A stretch of 26,678 nt of DNA from Betaproteobacteria bacterium (GCA_947456915.1 CANGUQ010000003.1:1-26678), one strand, 5' to 3'. Counted from the stretch's first letter, positions 1-7,137 are shown. Program-made: numbers and translations. Notes: generated from the letters alone by a model not told the origin.

Positions 1-606
1 GTGCGGGCGATGGCGGTCGAGCCGGAGCGGGTCGCTGCGCTCGCCGGCGCCTCGGCGCGGCATCAGGGCGTGGTGGCGCGCGTCGACGGCGAGCCGCGGC
101 GCAGCCTGCACTTCGACGACCTGCTGGAGGCGCTGCCGGCAGTGCCGCTGCTCGTGGTGCTCGACGGGGTGCAGGACCCGCACAATCTGGGCGCTATCCT
201 GCGGGTGGGCGACGCGATGGGGGTCGACGCGGTGATCGCGCCGCGCGATCGGGCGGTCGGCATCACCGCCACGGTGGAGAAGGTGGCCTCGGGGGCGGCG
301 GAGACGGTGCGCTACGTGACGGTGACCAATCTCGCCCGTTCGCTCGATGCCCTGAAGTCGCGCGGCGTGTGGTGCCTGGGCGCTGACGAGGCGGGCTCCG
401 GCGACCTGTTCGGCGCGCGCCTGCGCGGCCCGCTCGCGTGGGTGTTCGGTGCCGAGGGCGAGGGACTGCGCCGGCTCACCCGGGAGCGTTGCGACGAACT
501 GGTGCGCATCCCGATGTTCGGTGCGGTGGAGAGCGTGAACGTGTCGGTGGCGGCCGGGATCTGCCTGTTCGAGAGTCGCCGGCAGCGCGCGGCCAGCGGC
601 GGTTGA
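1..606 (+). CDS. rlmB: 23S rRNA (guanosine-2'-O-)-methyltransferase RlmB, 5'-truncated by window edge
   Basis: SpoU/TrmH-family SPOUT enzyme that 2'-O-methylates a conserved guanosine (G2251 in E. coli numbering) in the 23S rRNA peptidyl-transferase region, using SAM. All three SpoU motifs are visible in the 201 residues present: LDGVQDPHNLGAILR (about residues 54-68), WVFGAEGEGLRRL (about 147-159) and IPMFGAVESVNVSVAAGICLFE near the end, which forms the trefoil-knot SAM site. The segment ASARHQGVVARV near the start matches the linker between the N-terminal rRNA-binding domain and the catalytic domain, so about 45-50 residues lie upstream of the window. The GTG at base 1 is therefore probably internal, not a start. 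The family is about 245 aa. The gene normally follows rnr and precedes rpsF, as here. Identification is firm; only the true start is unseen. Confidence 0.93.
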   Translation: MRAMAVEPERVAALAGASARHQGVVARVDGEPRRSLHFDDLLEALPAVPLLVVLDGVQDPHNLGAILRVGDAMGVDAVIAPRDRAVGITATVEKVASGAAETVRYVTVTNLARSLDALKSRGVWCLGADEAGSGDLFGARLRGPLAWVFGAEGEGLRRLTRERCDELVRIPMFGAVESVNVSVAAGICLFESRRQRAASGG

Positions 607-624
607 CGGATCCTGACGCCGGAT

Positions 625-653
625 TTGCCCTCAGGCGCCAAGTGCGCGATACT
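625..653 (+). promoter_or_regulatory. Putative sigma70 promoter of the rpsF operon
   Basis: TTGCCC (625-630) and GATACT (648-653) are separated by exactly 17 nt, each matching 4 of 6 consensus positions. Transcription would start near 660 and give a leader of about 200 nt before rpsF. That is long enough to hold the hairpin at 806-838. This is the best pair in the 607-858 gap but is unproven. Confidence 0.35.
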
Positions 654-805
654 CACCGGCTGTCCTGAACGTCGTGCCGGGGGCGACCGTCCCGCAGGCA
701 CGGACCGATGAGCCGTCAGGCGCGAGCCGCACGGCGAGCGCCGCGCGGCGGCGGACATCCGGGACACAACCCTTGCCTCACCGGCTTCGCATACCGGGAG
801 GCCCC

Positions 806-838
806 GACCGCCGGGCGGCCGCTGCGCCGCCGGAGGTC
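806..838 (+). promoter_or_regulatory. Possible S6:S18-binding autoregulatory leader hairpin
   Basis: Just upstream of rpsF a two-part hairpin can form. GACC (806-809) pairs with GGTC (835-838), then an internal loop has GCCG (810-813) opposite GGA (832-834), then GGCGGC (814-819) pairs with GCCGCC (826-831) around a 6-nt loop. Many bacterial rpsF leaders carry a hairpin with a CCG in a bulge that mimics the S6:S18 site of 16S rRNA and lets the S6:S18 complex repress its own operon. Position and the CCG bulge fit that motif. The region is GC-rich, so chance folding cannot be excluded. Confidence 0.4.
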
Positions 839-858
839 ACCGTCCACGAGGAGAATCG

Positions 859-1320
859 ATGCGACATTACGAAGTGGTATTCATGGTCCACCCGGACCAG
901 AGCGAGCAGGTGCCCGGCATGGTGGAGCGTTACAGCACGCTGATCACCAGCAAGGGTGGCGTCATTCATCGGAAGGAGGACTGGGGCCGCCGGCAACTGA
1001 CCTATCCGATCCAGAAGATCCACAAGGCGCACTATCTGCTGATGAACATCGAGTGCGATCAGGCCACGCTCGACGAACTCGAGCACGCGTTCAAGTTCAA
1101 CGACGCGGTGCTGCGCCACCTGACCGTCAAGATGACCGAGGCGGTGACCACCCCCTCGCCGATGATGCGCGAGCCCAAGCCGGTCGAGGGCCGTGACCGA
1201 GGCGACCGCGGCGACCGCGGACGCCGTGATGGCGGACGCGACGGCGGACGCGACAGCGGGCGTGACAGCGCCCCGCGTGCGGCCGAGGCGGCACCGGCAG
1301 CCGCCGCGCCGGCGGCCTGA
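859..1320 (+). CDS. rpsF: 30S ribosomal protein S6
   Basis: S6 binds S18 and sits in the platform of the 30S subunit. The N-terminal 100 residues give the canonical ferredoxin-like S6 fold: MRHYEVVFMVHPDQSEQVP at the start, GRRQLTYPIQKIHKAHYLLMN in the middle, and FNDAVLRHLTVKM before the tail. The protein is 153 aa because of a low-complexity tail (about residues 112-153) of RDRGDRGDRG-type and DGGRDGGRDS-type repeats followed by Ala/Pro. S6 tails vary, and in E. coli the tail is glutamylated through RimK, but the Arg/Asp/Gly repeat here is unusual. The start is well supported by GAGGAG at 848-853, 5 nt before ATG. First gene of the rpsF-priB-rpsR-rplI operon. Confidence 0.97.
   Translation: MRHYEVVFMVHPDQSEQVPGMVERYSTLITSKGGVIHRKEDWGRRQLTYPIQKIHKAHYLLMNIECDQATLDELEHAFKFNDAVLRHLTVKMTEAVTTPSPMMREPKPVEGRDRGDRGDRGRRDGGRDGGRDSGRDSAPRAAEAAPAAAAPAA
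1192..1275 (+). repeat. Low-complexity tandem repeats in the rpsF 3' end
   Basis: Imperfect units of 9 to 12 bases (GGCGACCGC, GGACGCGACGGC and variants) are repeated through the tail codons. They encode the Arg/Asp/Gly-rich repeat of S6. All stay in frame. Such a tract is prone to length variation between strains by slippage. Confidence 0.6.
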
Positions 1321-1350
1321 TTCGCGTCCGGGGCGCAGGCGGAGCGGTCG

Positions 1351-1666
1351 CTGAATCGGGTGGTGCTCTCGGGGCGTCTCGTGGAGCGCGAGACGCTTCG
1401 CTACACGCCGGGAGGGCTGCCGATCGTGCGCTTTCGCATCGAGCACCAGTCGACGGTGAGCGAGGCGGGAGCGCAGCGGGAGGTGCAGTGCAAGGGTGAA
1501 TGCGGTCGCCATCGGCGACATCGCCCGGCAGGTTCCCGACGGCGAATCCGCACCGGCGATCGCGGTACGCGGCTTCCTGTGCCGCGCCGGGCTCAACGAC
1601 GACCGACTCGTGCTGCACGTCGAGGCGGTCCGGCGGGAACCCGAGTCCACCGCCCCGACGCAGTGA
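1351..1666 (+). pseudogene. priB: Primosomal replication protein N (PriB), apparent +1 frameshift
   Basis: PriB is a dimeric OB-fold ssDNA-binding protein of the PriA-PriB-DnaT replication restart primosome, derived from SSB. Frame 1 reads NRVVLSGRLVERETLRYTPG and continues to REVQCK, a good match to the E. coli PriB N-terminal half (TNRLVLSGTV). Then homology jumps to the frame starting at GTG 1496: VNAVAIGDIARQVPD, AVRGFLCRAGLNDDRLVLHVEAV, ending at TGA 1664-1666. Removing one G from the GGG at 1494-1496 restores a 104-codon gene, exactly the E. coli PriB length. Left as it stands, frame 1 runs to 1695 with a nonsense tail. The start is probably CTG 1351: GGAG at 1341-1344 lies 6 nt upstream, while the next canonical start, GTG 1360, is 15 nt away and would cut conserved residues. 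Sequencing error or true mutation cannot be told apart here. Confidence 0.85.
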
Positions 1667-1737
1667 TCCCGGACTGCACACCAGCCCTCGGCTGACCTGA
1701 CTCTCATCGATTCAACTCATTTCGGAGCACACTGACC

Positions 1738-2022
1738 ATGCCATTCGGAGCCCGTGGCCGCGGACGCGGCAAGGACGACAAGAAGAAGAAGAAAGGCGCG
1801 CGTTCGCTGTTTCGCCGCCGCAAGTTCTGCCGCTTCACCGCAGAGAAGATCAAGCAGATCGACTACAAGGACATCGACCTGCTGAAGGATTTCATCAACG
1901 AGAACGGCAAGCTGATCCCGGCGCGCATCACCGGGACCAAGGCGCACTTCCAGCGCCAGCTGTCCGTCGCGGTCAAGCGCGCGCGTTTTCTCGCGCTGCT
2001 GCCGTTCACCGACCTGCACTGA
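1738..2022 (+). CDS. rpsR: 30S ribosomal protein S18
   Basis: S18 pairs with S6 on the 30S platform near the mRNA exit. The conserved core is plain: FRRRKFCRFTAEKIKQIDYKD, LLKDFINENGKLIPARITGT, and the basic KAHFQRQLSVAVKRARFLAL near the C-terminus. The protein is 94 aa, a little longer than E. coli S18 (75 aa), because of a basic N-terminal extension with a GRGRG stretch and a run of lysines. Ribosome binding probably uses GGAG about 10 nt before ATG. It lies between priB and rplI, the usual operon order, and its expression does not depend on the priB frame. Confidence 0.97.
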   Translation: MPFGARGRGRGKDDKKKKKGARSLFRRRKFCRFTAEKIKQIDYKDIDLLKDFINENGKLIPARITGTKAHFQRQLSVAVKRARFLALLPFTDLH

Positions 2023-2032
2023 GAGGCCCGCG

Positions 2033-2479
2033 ATGCAGATCATCCTGATGGAGAAGATCGCCAACCTCGGCCAGCTCGGCGACGTGGTGAAGGTGAAGGA
2101 CGGCTTTGCCCGCAATTTCCTGATTCCCCAGGGCAAGGCGAAGCGCGCGACCGAGGCCAATCTGAAGGAGTTCGAGGCGCGACGTGCGGAACTCGAGCGC
2201 CAGTCGGCGGAGCTGCTCGCCGCCGCCCAGGCGAAGGCCGAGAAGCTCGAAGGCCTGACCGTGCAGATCGTGCAGAAGGCTGGCGTCGACGGCAAGCTGT
2301 TCGGCTCGGTCACCAACGCCGACATCGCCGAAGCGCTGAAGAAGCTCGAGTTCCTGATCGAGCGTGCGATGATCCGCATGCCCGAGGGACCGCTGAAGAC
2401 GATCGGCGATTTCCCGGTCACGCTGGGTCTGCACACCGACGTTCAGGCGACGATCACGGTGGCGGTGCTGGCCGAGTGA
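2033..2479 (+). CDS. rplI: 50S ribosomal protein L9
   Basis: L9 binds domain V of 23S rRNA through its N-terminal domain and reaches away from the L1 stalk through a long helix; it helps keep reading frame. The signature MQIILMEKIANLGQLGDVV followed by VKDGFARNFLIPQGKA is at residues 1-37. A long charged helix (about 40-75, LKEFEARRAELERQSAELLA) links to the C-terminal domain with the conserved GKLFGSVTNADIAEAL. Length 148 aa is the family norm. It starts 10 nt after rpsR and ends the operon, with a terminator at 2522-2551. Confidence 0.97.
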   Translation: MQIILMEKIANLGQLGDVVKVKDGFARNFLIPQGKAKRATEANLKEFEARRAELERQSAELLAAAQAKAEKLEGLTVQIVQKAGVDGKLFGSVTNADIAEALKKLEFLIERAMIRMPEGPLKTIGDFPVTLGLHTDVQATITVAVLAE

Positions 2480-2521
2480 GCGGATGACGCTCGGCGCCGG
2501 TTGCCGAGCCAGGCCGTCGAC

Positions 2522-2551
2522 ACGGGCCCCGGCAGGGGCCCGTTTTCCTTT
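2522..2551 (+). terminator. Rho-independent terminator after rplI
   Basis: ACGGGCCCC (2522-2530) and GGGGCCCGT (2535-2543) form a perfect 9-bp stem with a GGCA tetraloop, followed by TTTTCCTTT. It separates the ribosomal protein operon from dnaB. Confidence 0.88.
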
Positions 2552-2652
2552 CAGCTGCCATGGGGCGGCAGCGCTGCCAGTGATAAGCTTTTTCTGGTGC
2601 AGCGCCCCGCGCCCGGGCGACAGATCCTGACTCCCGACCTCGTTCCCGATCG

Positions 2653-5307
2653 ATGGTAGCCATCGTTTCCGCCTCTGCCGCTGACAGCGAACTGGCTGCC
2701 GTCCGCCACGCGCCGCACTCGATCGAGGCGGAGCAGTCGGTGCTCGGCGGCCTGCTGCTGGACAACACGGCGTGGGAGCGCATCGCCGATCTGCTGGGCG
2801 AGGGAGACTTCTACAGCGCCGACCACCGCACCATCTACCGGCATCTGGCGCGGCTGATCGACGAGAGCCGGCCGGCCGACGTGATCACCGTTGCGGAGAG
2901 TCTGGAGCGCACCGGCGATCTGGCGCGCGTGGGTGGATTGCAGTACCTGTCGGCGCTCGCCAACAACGTGCCGACCGCAGCCAACATCCGGCGCTACGCG
3001 GAGATCGTGCGCGAGCGTGCGCTGATGCGCGAGCTCGCGCGGGTGGGAACCGAGATCGCCGAGTCGGCCTATGCGCCGAGCGGGCGCGCGGCGAGGGTGC
3101 TGCTCGACGAGGCCGAAGCGAAGGTGCTGGCGATCGCCGAGGCGGGCAAGCGCACCGCGCAGGGCTTTCTCGACCTCGAATCGCTGGTGACGCAGGTCGT
3201 CGAGCGCATCGACATGCTGTATGCGCGCGCCGAGGGCGACGTGACCGGGGTGCCGACCGGGTTTGCCGACCTCGACCGTGACACCTCCGGACTGCAGGCT
3301 GGCGATCTGGTGATCGTGGCCGGACGCCCGAGCATGGGCAAGACTGCGCTCGCGCTGAACATGGCCGAGCACGTGGCGCTGGTGGAGAAACTGCCGGTGG
3401 TCGTGTTCAGCATGGAGATGTCCGGCACGCAGCTGGTGATGCGGATGCTCGGATCCACCGGCCGCATCGACCAGCAGCGCCTGCGCAACGGCCGCCTCGA
3501 GGATGCCGACTGGCCGAAACTCACGCACGCGATCGGCGAACTCACCAAGGCACCGATCCTGATCGACGAGACCGGCGCGCTGTCCGCCCTCGAACTGCGC
3601 TCGCGCGCGCGCCGCGCCGCGCGCACCTTCGGCGGGCGGCTCGGCTTGATCGTCGTCGACTACCTGCAGCTGATGAGTTCCAGCCGCGAAGGCGAGAACC
3701 GCGCCACCGAGATCTCCGAGATCTCGCGCTCGCTGAAGGCTCTGGCGAAGGAGCTGCAGGTGCCGGTGGTCGCGCTGTCGCAGCTCAACCGCAGTCTGGA
3801 ACAGAGGCCGAACAAGCGGCCGGTGATGTCGGATCTTCGTGAGTGCGTGACGGGGGACACTCTGGTGTGGTGCGCCGATGGTCGCCGCGTACCGATCCAG
3901 GAGCTGGTTGGGCAAACCCCGGAGGTGTGGGCGGTCGACGAGGCCGGGGCTCTGGTGAAGGCTGCGTCCGACGCCGTCTGGCGCGTTGGGGTGAAGTCGG
4001 TTTTCGATCTGAAGCTGGCCAGTGGGCGAGTCCTGCGTGCCAGCGCCGAGCATCGGGTGCTGACTGGAACGGGCTGGCAAACGCTGTCCCAACTTGGACC
4101 GGGTGATCGCGTTGCGTTGGCGCGTCGTGTGGCCGAGCCCGCCCGGCCGCTCGCATGGCCCGATCATCATCTCGTCCTGCTTGGGCACCTGGTTGGCGAC
4201 GGCAGCTACCTCGTCCACCAACCGATGCGCTATACGACGGCCAGTGAGGCCAACAGCGAGGCTGTGCGCGCCGCAGCTGAGGCCTTCGGCGCCCGCGTAA
4301 CGCGGCATGAAGGACGCGGTGCCTGGCATCAGCTGGTAATCGCGGGCAACGGCAATCGCTGGCATCCGGCAGGGGTTGGCAAGTGGCTGCGCGATCTGGG
4401 CATTTTCGGTCAGCGATCGCAGGAGAAGCGCCTGCCGGCCGATGTGTTTCGGCTTGCCGATCGGCAGATCGGATTGTTGCTCGGCCATCTGTGGGCCACC
4501 GATGGTTCGATCGCCGTGCGCAAACCGGGGCAGAGGGGAGCGCCGCGCGTCTACTTTTCGAGCTGCAGCGAGCGACTGGCGCGCGACGTGGCGGCGCTGC
4601 TGTTGCGCCTTGGCATCCTCGCGCGTATCCGGCAGGTGGTGCAGGGGAAGTATCGTCCGGCCTACACCGTTGACGTGTCCGGAGCCGAGCACCAGCAGCG
4701 GTTCCTCGATCGTGTCGTCGCGTTCGGTCCAAGAGCGGCGCCCGCGGCCGCTCTGCGCGCGGTGCTGGCTCAGGTTGAGCGCAGCACAAACGTTGATACG
4801 TTACCGCAGCAGGTGTTCGCTCAGGTCAAGGCGGTGATGCGCGAGCGGGGTATCTCGCAGCGTGCGATGGCCGCGATCCGGGGAACGTCCTACGGCGGCA
4901 CTTCGCATTTCCGATTCGCTCCGTCGCGCGAGATGGTGGCCGACTACGCGCGACATCTGGATGCACCGGAGCTTGCGCGCCAGGCTGGCAACGACCTGTT
5001 CTGGGATGCGGTCGTCGCGATCGAGCCGGCGGGAGAGGGGCCCGTCTATGACCTGACTGTGCCTGGACCGGCGTGCTGGTTGGCGGATGGCATCGTCACG
5101 CATAACTCCGGAGCGATTGAGCAGGATGCAGACGTCATTCTGTTCATCTATCGCGACGAGGTCTACAACCCGGACTCGGCCGACAAGGGGGTGGCCGAGG
5201 TGATCATCGGCAAGCAGCGCAACGGGCCGATCGGCACGGTGAAGCTGACCTTCCTCGGGCGGCACACCAAGTTCGAGAACTTCGCGGCCACGCCGGGTCG
5301 GTTCTGA
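2653..5307 (+). CDS. dnaB: Replicative DNA helicase DnaB, intein-containing precursor
   Basis: DnaB is the hexameric 5'-3' helicase that drives the replication fork and recruits primase. The 884-aa reading frame is DnaB interrupted by an intein. N-extein residues 1-397: the N-terminal domain begins with PHSIEAEQSVLGGLLLDN (about 22-39); the RecA-like ATPase has Walker A GRPSMGKT (224-231), Walker B LIVVDYLQLM with D336, and ISRSLKALAKEL then VVALSQLNRSLEQR. C-extein residues 819-884 resume with SGAIEQDADVILFIYRDEVY and the arginine-finger region IIGKQRNGPIG. Without the intein the helicase is 463 aa, the normal size. Splicing is needed for a working helicase, so the intein must be active if this is the only dnaB. 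The start at ATG 2653 gives a slightly shorter N-terminus than E. coli and lacks a strong Shine-Dalgarno. Confidence 0.96.
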   Translation: MVAIVSASAADSELAAVRHAPHSIEAEQSVLGGLLLDNTAWERIADLLGEGDFYSADHRTIYRHLARLIDESRPADVITVAESLERTGDLARVGGLQYLSALANNVPTAANIRRYAEIVRERALMRELARVGTEIAESAYAPSGRAARVLLDEAEAKVLAIAEAGKRTAQGFLDLESLVTQVVERIDMLYARAEGDVTGVPTGFADLDRDTSGLQAGDLVIVAGRPSMGKTALALNMAEHVALVEKLPVVVFSMEMSGTQLVMRMLGSTGRIDQQRLRNGRLEDADWPKLTHAIGELTKAPILIDETGALSALELRSRARRAARTFGGRLGLIVVDYLQLMSSSREGENRATEISEISRSLKALAKELQVPVVALSQLNRSLEQRPNKRPVMSDLRECVTGDTLVWCADGRRVPIQELVGQTPEVWAVDEAGALVKAASDAVWRVGVKSVFDLKLASGRVLRASAEHRVLTGTGWQTLSQLGPGDRVALARRVAEPARPLAWPDHHLVLLGHLVGDGSYLVHQPMRYTTASEANSEAVRAAAEAFGARVTRHEGRGAWHQLVIAGNGNRWHPAGVGKWLRDLGIFGQRSQEKRLPADVFRLADRQIGLLLGHLWATDGSIAVRKPGQRGAPRVYFSSCSERLARDVAALLLRLGILARIRQVVQGKYRPAYTVDVSGAEHQQRFLDRVVAFGPRAAPAAALRAVLAQVERSTNVDTLPQQVFAQVKAVMRERGISQRAMAAIRGTSYGGTSHFRFAPSREMVADYARHLDAPELARQAGNDLFWDAVVAIEPAGEGPVYDLTVPGPACWLADGIVTHNSGAIEQDADVILFIYRDEVYNPDSADKGVAEVIIGKQRNGPIGTVKLTFLGRHTKFENFAATPGRF
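3844..5106 (+). mobile_element. DnaB intein with LAGLIDADG homing endonuclease
   Basis: The insert is 421 aa (precursor residues 398-818). Block A is CVTGDTLVWCADGRRVPIQE with Cys1. Block B is ASAEHRVLTGTGW, with SxxH in place of the usual TxxH. Two LAGLIDADG-type helices, LLGHLVGDG (D516) and LLGHLWATDG (D617), mark a homing endonuclease that appears intact. A region with ISQRAMAAIRGTSYGGTS and LFWDAVVAI resembles the tail of other DnaB inteins such as Ssp DnaB. Blocks F and G are VYDLTVPG and ADGIVTHN, with His817, Asn818 and then Ser819 as the C-extein nucleophile. Block F reads VPGPACWLA where DnaB inteins commonly have VPGPHNFVA, so the usual block F His is replaced. Junctions are SDLRE/C and HN/SGAIEQ. 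Base composition is slightly less GC-biased than the flanking extein, in keeping with later arrival. Confidence 0.95.
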
Positions 5308-5388
5308 GGCACGGATTGCTGCGCCGGCCGGAGCGTCACCCCGGCGGGCTGCGTCCTGCCGTGGCCGCAGGCCTGTCGGCAGAGGCGG

Positions 5389-6837
5389 CTACAGCCTTTC
5401 CCCCGCAAAGTCCGCCAGCCTCGACCGCTCGCCCCGTGCCAGCGTCACGTGTCCGCCGTGCGTCCAGCCCTTCATCCGGTCGACCACGTAGGTCAGCCCT
5501 GAACCGCCTTCGGTCAGATAGGGCGTGTCGATCTGCGCGATGTTGCCCAGGCACACCACCTTGGTGCCGGGCCCGGCACGCGTGATCAGCGTCTTCATCT
5601 GCTTGGGCGTGAGGTTCTGTGCTTCGTCGATGATCAGGAACTTGTTGATGAAGGTGCGCCCGCGCATGAAGTTGAGGGACTTCACCTTGATCCGCGAACG
5701 GATCAGGTCGCGGGTGGCGGCGCGCCCCCAGTCCCCTGCGTCGTCGTCGGTCTTGTTCAGCACGTCGAGATTGTCCTCGAGCGCGCCCATCCACGGGTTC
5801 ATCTTCTCTTCCTCGGTGCCGGGGAGAAAGCCGATGTCCTCGCCCACCGGTACCGTGACCCGGGTCATGATGATCTCGGTGTAGAGCTTGTCCTCGAGGG
5901 TCTGCGCCAGGCCGGCCGCAAGCGTCAGCAGCGTCTTGCCGGTACCGGCCTGGCCGAGCAGCGTCACGCAGTCGATGTCCGGATTCATCAGCAGATTGAG
6001 CGCGAAGTTCTGCTCGCGGTTGCGGGCGAGCACGCCCCACACGCTGTTCTTCTGGTGCGAGTAGTCGCGAATCGTCTGCAGGATCGCGGTCTTTCCCGAC
6101 TGCTCCTTGACCAGCGCGTGGAACGGCTTGTCGGTCTCGAGCCACACGAACTCGTTGATGGTCAGGCTCGCGCAGAGCGGACCGCGCACGCGGTAGAACG
6201 TGCTGCCCGACTGCTGCCAGCTCTCCATCTCCTTGCCGTGCCTGTCCCAGAAATCCGCCGGCAGCGCGCGCACGCCGGTGTAGAGCAGGTCGGTGTCTTC
6301 CAGCACCTTGTCGTTGAAGTAGTCTTCGGCGGCGAGCCCCAGCGCGCGCGCCTTGATCCGCATGTTGATGTCCTTGGTGACGAGGATGACCTGCCGCCGC
6401 GGATCGCGTTCCTGCAGCGCCTTCACCACCGCGAGGATCTGGTTGTCTGCCTTGCCGCTGGCGGGGATCGACGCCGGTACGGCTGCGTCGAACGCCTCGG
6501 TCTGCAGCAGCAGGTTCCCCGTTCCCTGCCTGATGCCGGTGCCGGTGAGCGGTATCCCCTGGCCGAGGTCGGCCCCCGGCGTGCGCGCGATGATCTCTTC
6601 CAGATAGCGGCTGGCCTGGCGCGCGTTGCGTGCGACTTCCGACATGCCCTTCTTGTGATCGTCCAGCTCCTCCAGCGTGACCATCGGCAGGAAGACATCG
6701 TGCTCGTCGAAGCGGAACAGGCTGGTCGGATCGTGCATCAGCACGTTCGTGTCGATCACGAACAGCTTGGTCGTGTGCAGGCGGGTGACCACCGGTGTGG
6801 CAGAGGACTGGCCGGGTTGCTTGCTGCGCTGGATCAT
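5389..6837 (-). CDS. PIN domain-PhoH family ATPase (YlaK/PhoH2 type)
   Basis: A fusion of an N-terminal PIN ribonuclease domain with a C-terminal PhoH ATPase; members of this family have been reported as RNA helicase/nucleases. The PIN domain starts at LFVIDTNVLMHDP (acidic D29), with further acidic residues in TLEELDDHKKG and LVTKDINMRIKA. The PhoH domain has Walker A GQAGTGKT (295-302) and a Walker B DEAQN in FLIIDEAQNLTPKQMKTLIT, and ends with TPYLTEGGSGLTYVVDRMKG. The ATG at 6837 is chosen because GGGAG lies 5 nt upstream and homology begins soon after; the frame stays open 42 codons further but that part is low-complexity. Length is 482 aa. It converges with dnaB, and no terminator is evident in 5308-5388. 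Biological role in this organism is not clear. Confidence 0.9.
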   Translation of the reverse strand: MIQRSKQPGQSSATPVVTRLHTTKLFVIDTNVLMHDPTSLFRFDEHDVFLPMVTLEELDDHKKGMSEVARNARQASRYLEEIIARTPGADLGQGIPLTGTGIRQGTGNLLLQTEAFDAAVPASIPASGKADNQILAVVKALQERDPRRQVILVTKDINMRIKARALGLAAEDYFNDKVLEDTDLLYTGVRALPADFWDRHGKEMESWQQSGSTFYRVRGPLCASLTINEFVWLETDKPFHALVKEQSGKTAILQTIRDYSHQKNSVWGVLARNREQNFALNLLMNPDIDCVTLLGQAGTGKTLLTLAAGLAQTLEDKLYTEIIMTRVTVPVGEDIGFLPGTEEEKMNPWMGALEDNLDVLNKTDDDAGDWGRAATRDLIRSRIKVKSLNFMRGRTFINKFLIIDEAQNLTPKQMKTLITRAGPGTKVVCLGNIAQIDTPYLTEGGSGLTYVVDRMKGWTHGGHVTLARGERSRLADFAGERL

Positions 6838-7137
6838 CGAGACTCCCAGTGGCGTTTGACGAACGGGCCGAAAGCGCCGCGCCCCCAGCGGCATGGCCGT
6901 GGGGGCGCGGAAAAGGGGGGGTGGCGCTTCGGGCGAGGGGGCTGCCACTGCGCCGGGTGGCACATCGAGGCGGGGGTCGCCGACGGGACGGGACGCTGCG
7001 CCGGTCGGCGGCGATCAACGAGGCAGGCTCCGGCGTACGGGCGCGACGCAGCTTCGGCCGCCGGCTTCGACTTCGGGGAACACCGACATCGGCGTCTCGC
7101 CTCCCTGGCGCATCAGCGAACTCCGGACAGGGGCACT
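6838..7137. other. Intergenic region between bcp and the PIN-PhoH gene
   Basis: About 300 bases without a credible gene; the reading frames here show no recognisable homology. It holds the strong inverted repeat at 6877-6910 and the PIN-PhoH ribosome binding site next to 6837. I see no convincing -35/-10 pair for the PIN-PhoH gene. Confidence 0.6.
6877..6910 (-). terminator. Strong GC hairpin downstream of bcp, possible terminator of the arn-bcp unit
   Basis: CCGCGCCCCCA (6877-6887) and TGGGGGCGCGG (6900-6910) are perfect 11-bp arms around a 12-nt loop. On the minus strand the hairpin is followed by CGCTTTCGG, only a weak U-run, so termination is uncertain; on the plus strand it is followed by AAAAGG. 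It lies about 40 bases before the PIN-PhoH start and could instead act on that mRNA leader. Confidence 0.4.

Noticed and set aside
1491..1500. Programmed ribosomal frameshift in priB
   Set aside because: No slippery heptamer, no nearby stop codon in the zero frame, and no evident stimulatory structure. A one-base insertion or sequencing error is simpler.
2567..2578. Palindrome GGCAGCGCTGCC upstream of dnaB as an operator
   Set aside because: Short GC-only palindromes are frequent in this sequence and nothing else supports a site here.
2551..4692. 713-aa open frame on the minus strand opposite dnaB
   Set aside because: It is antisense to DnaB and its intein, His/Arg/Gly-rich, without any recognisable domain. 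Long mirror frames are common at this GC content.
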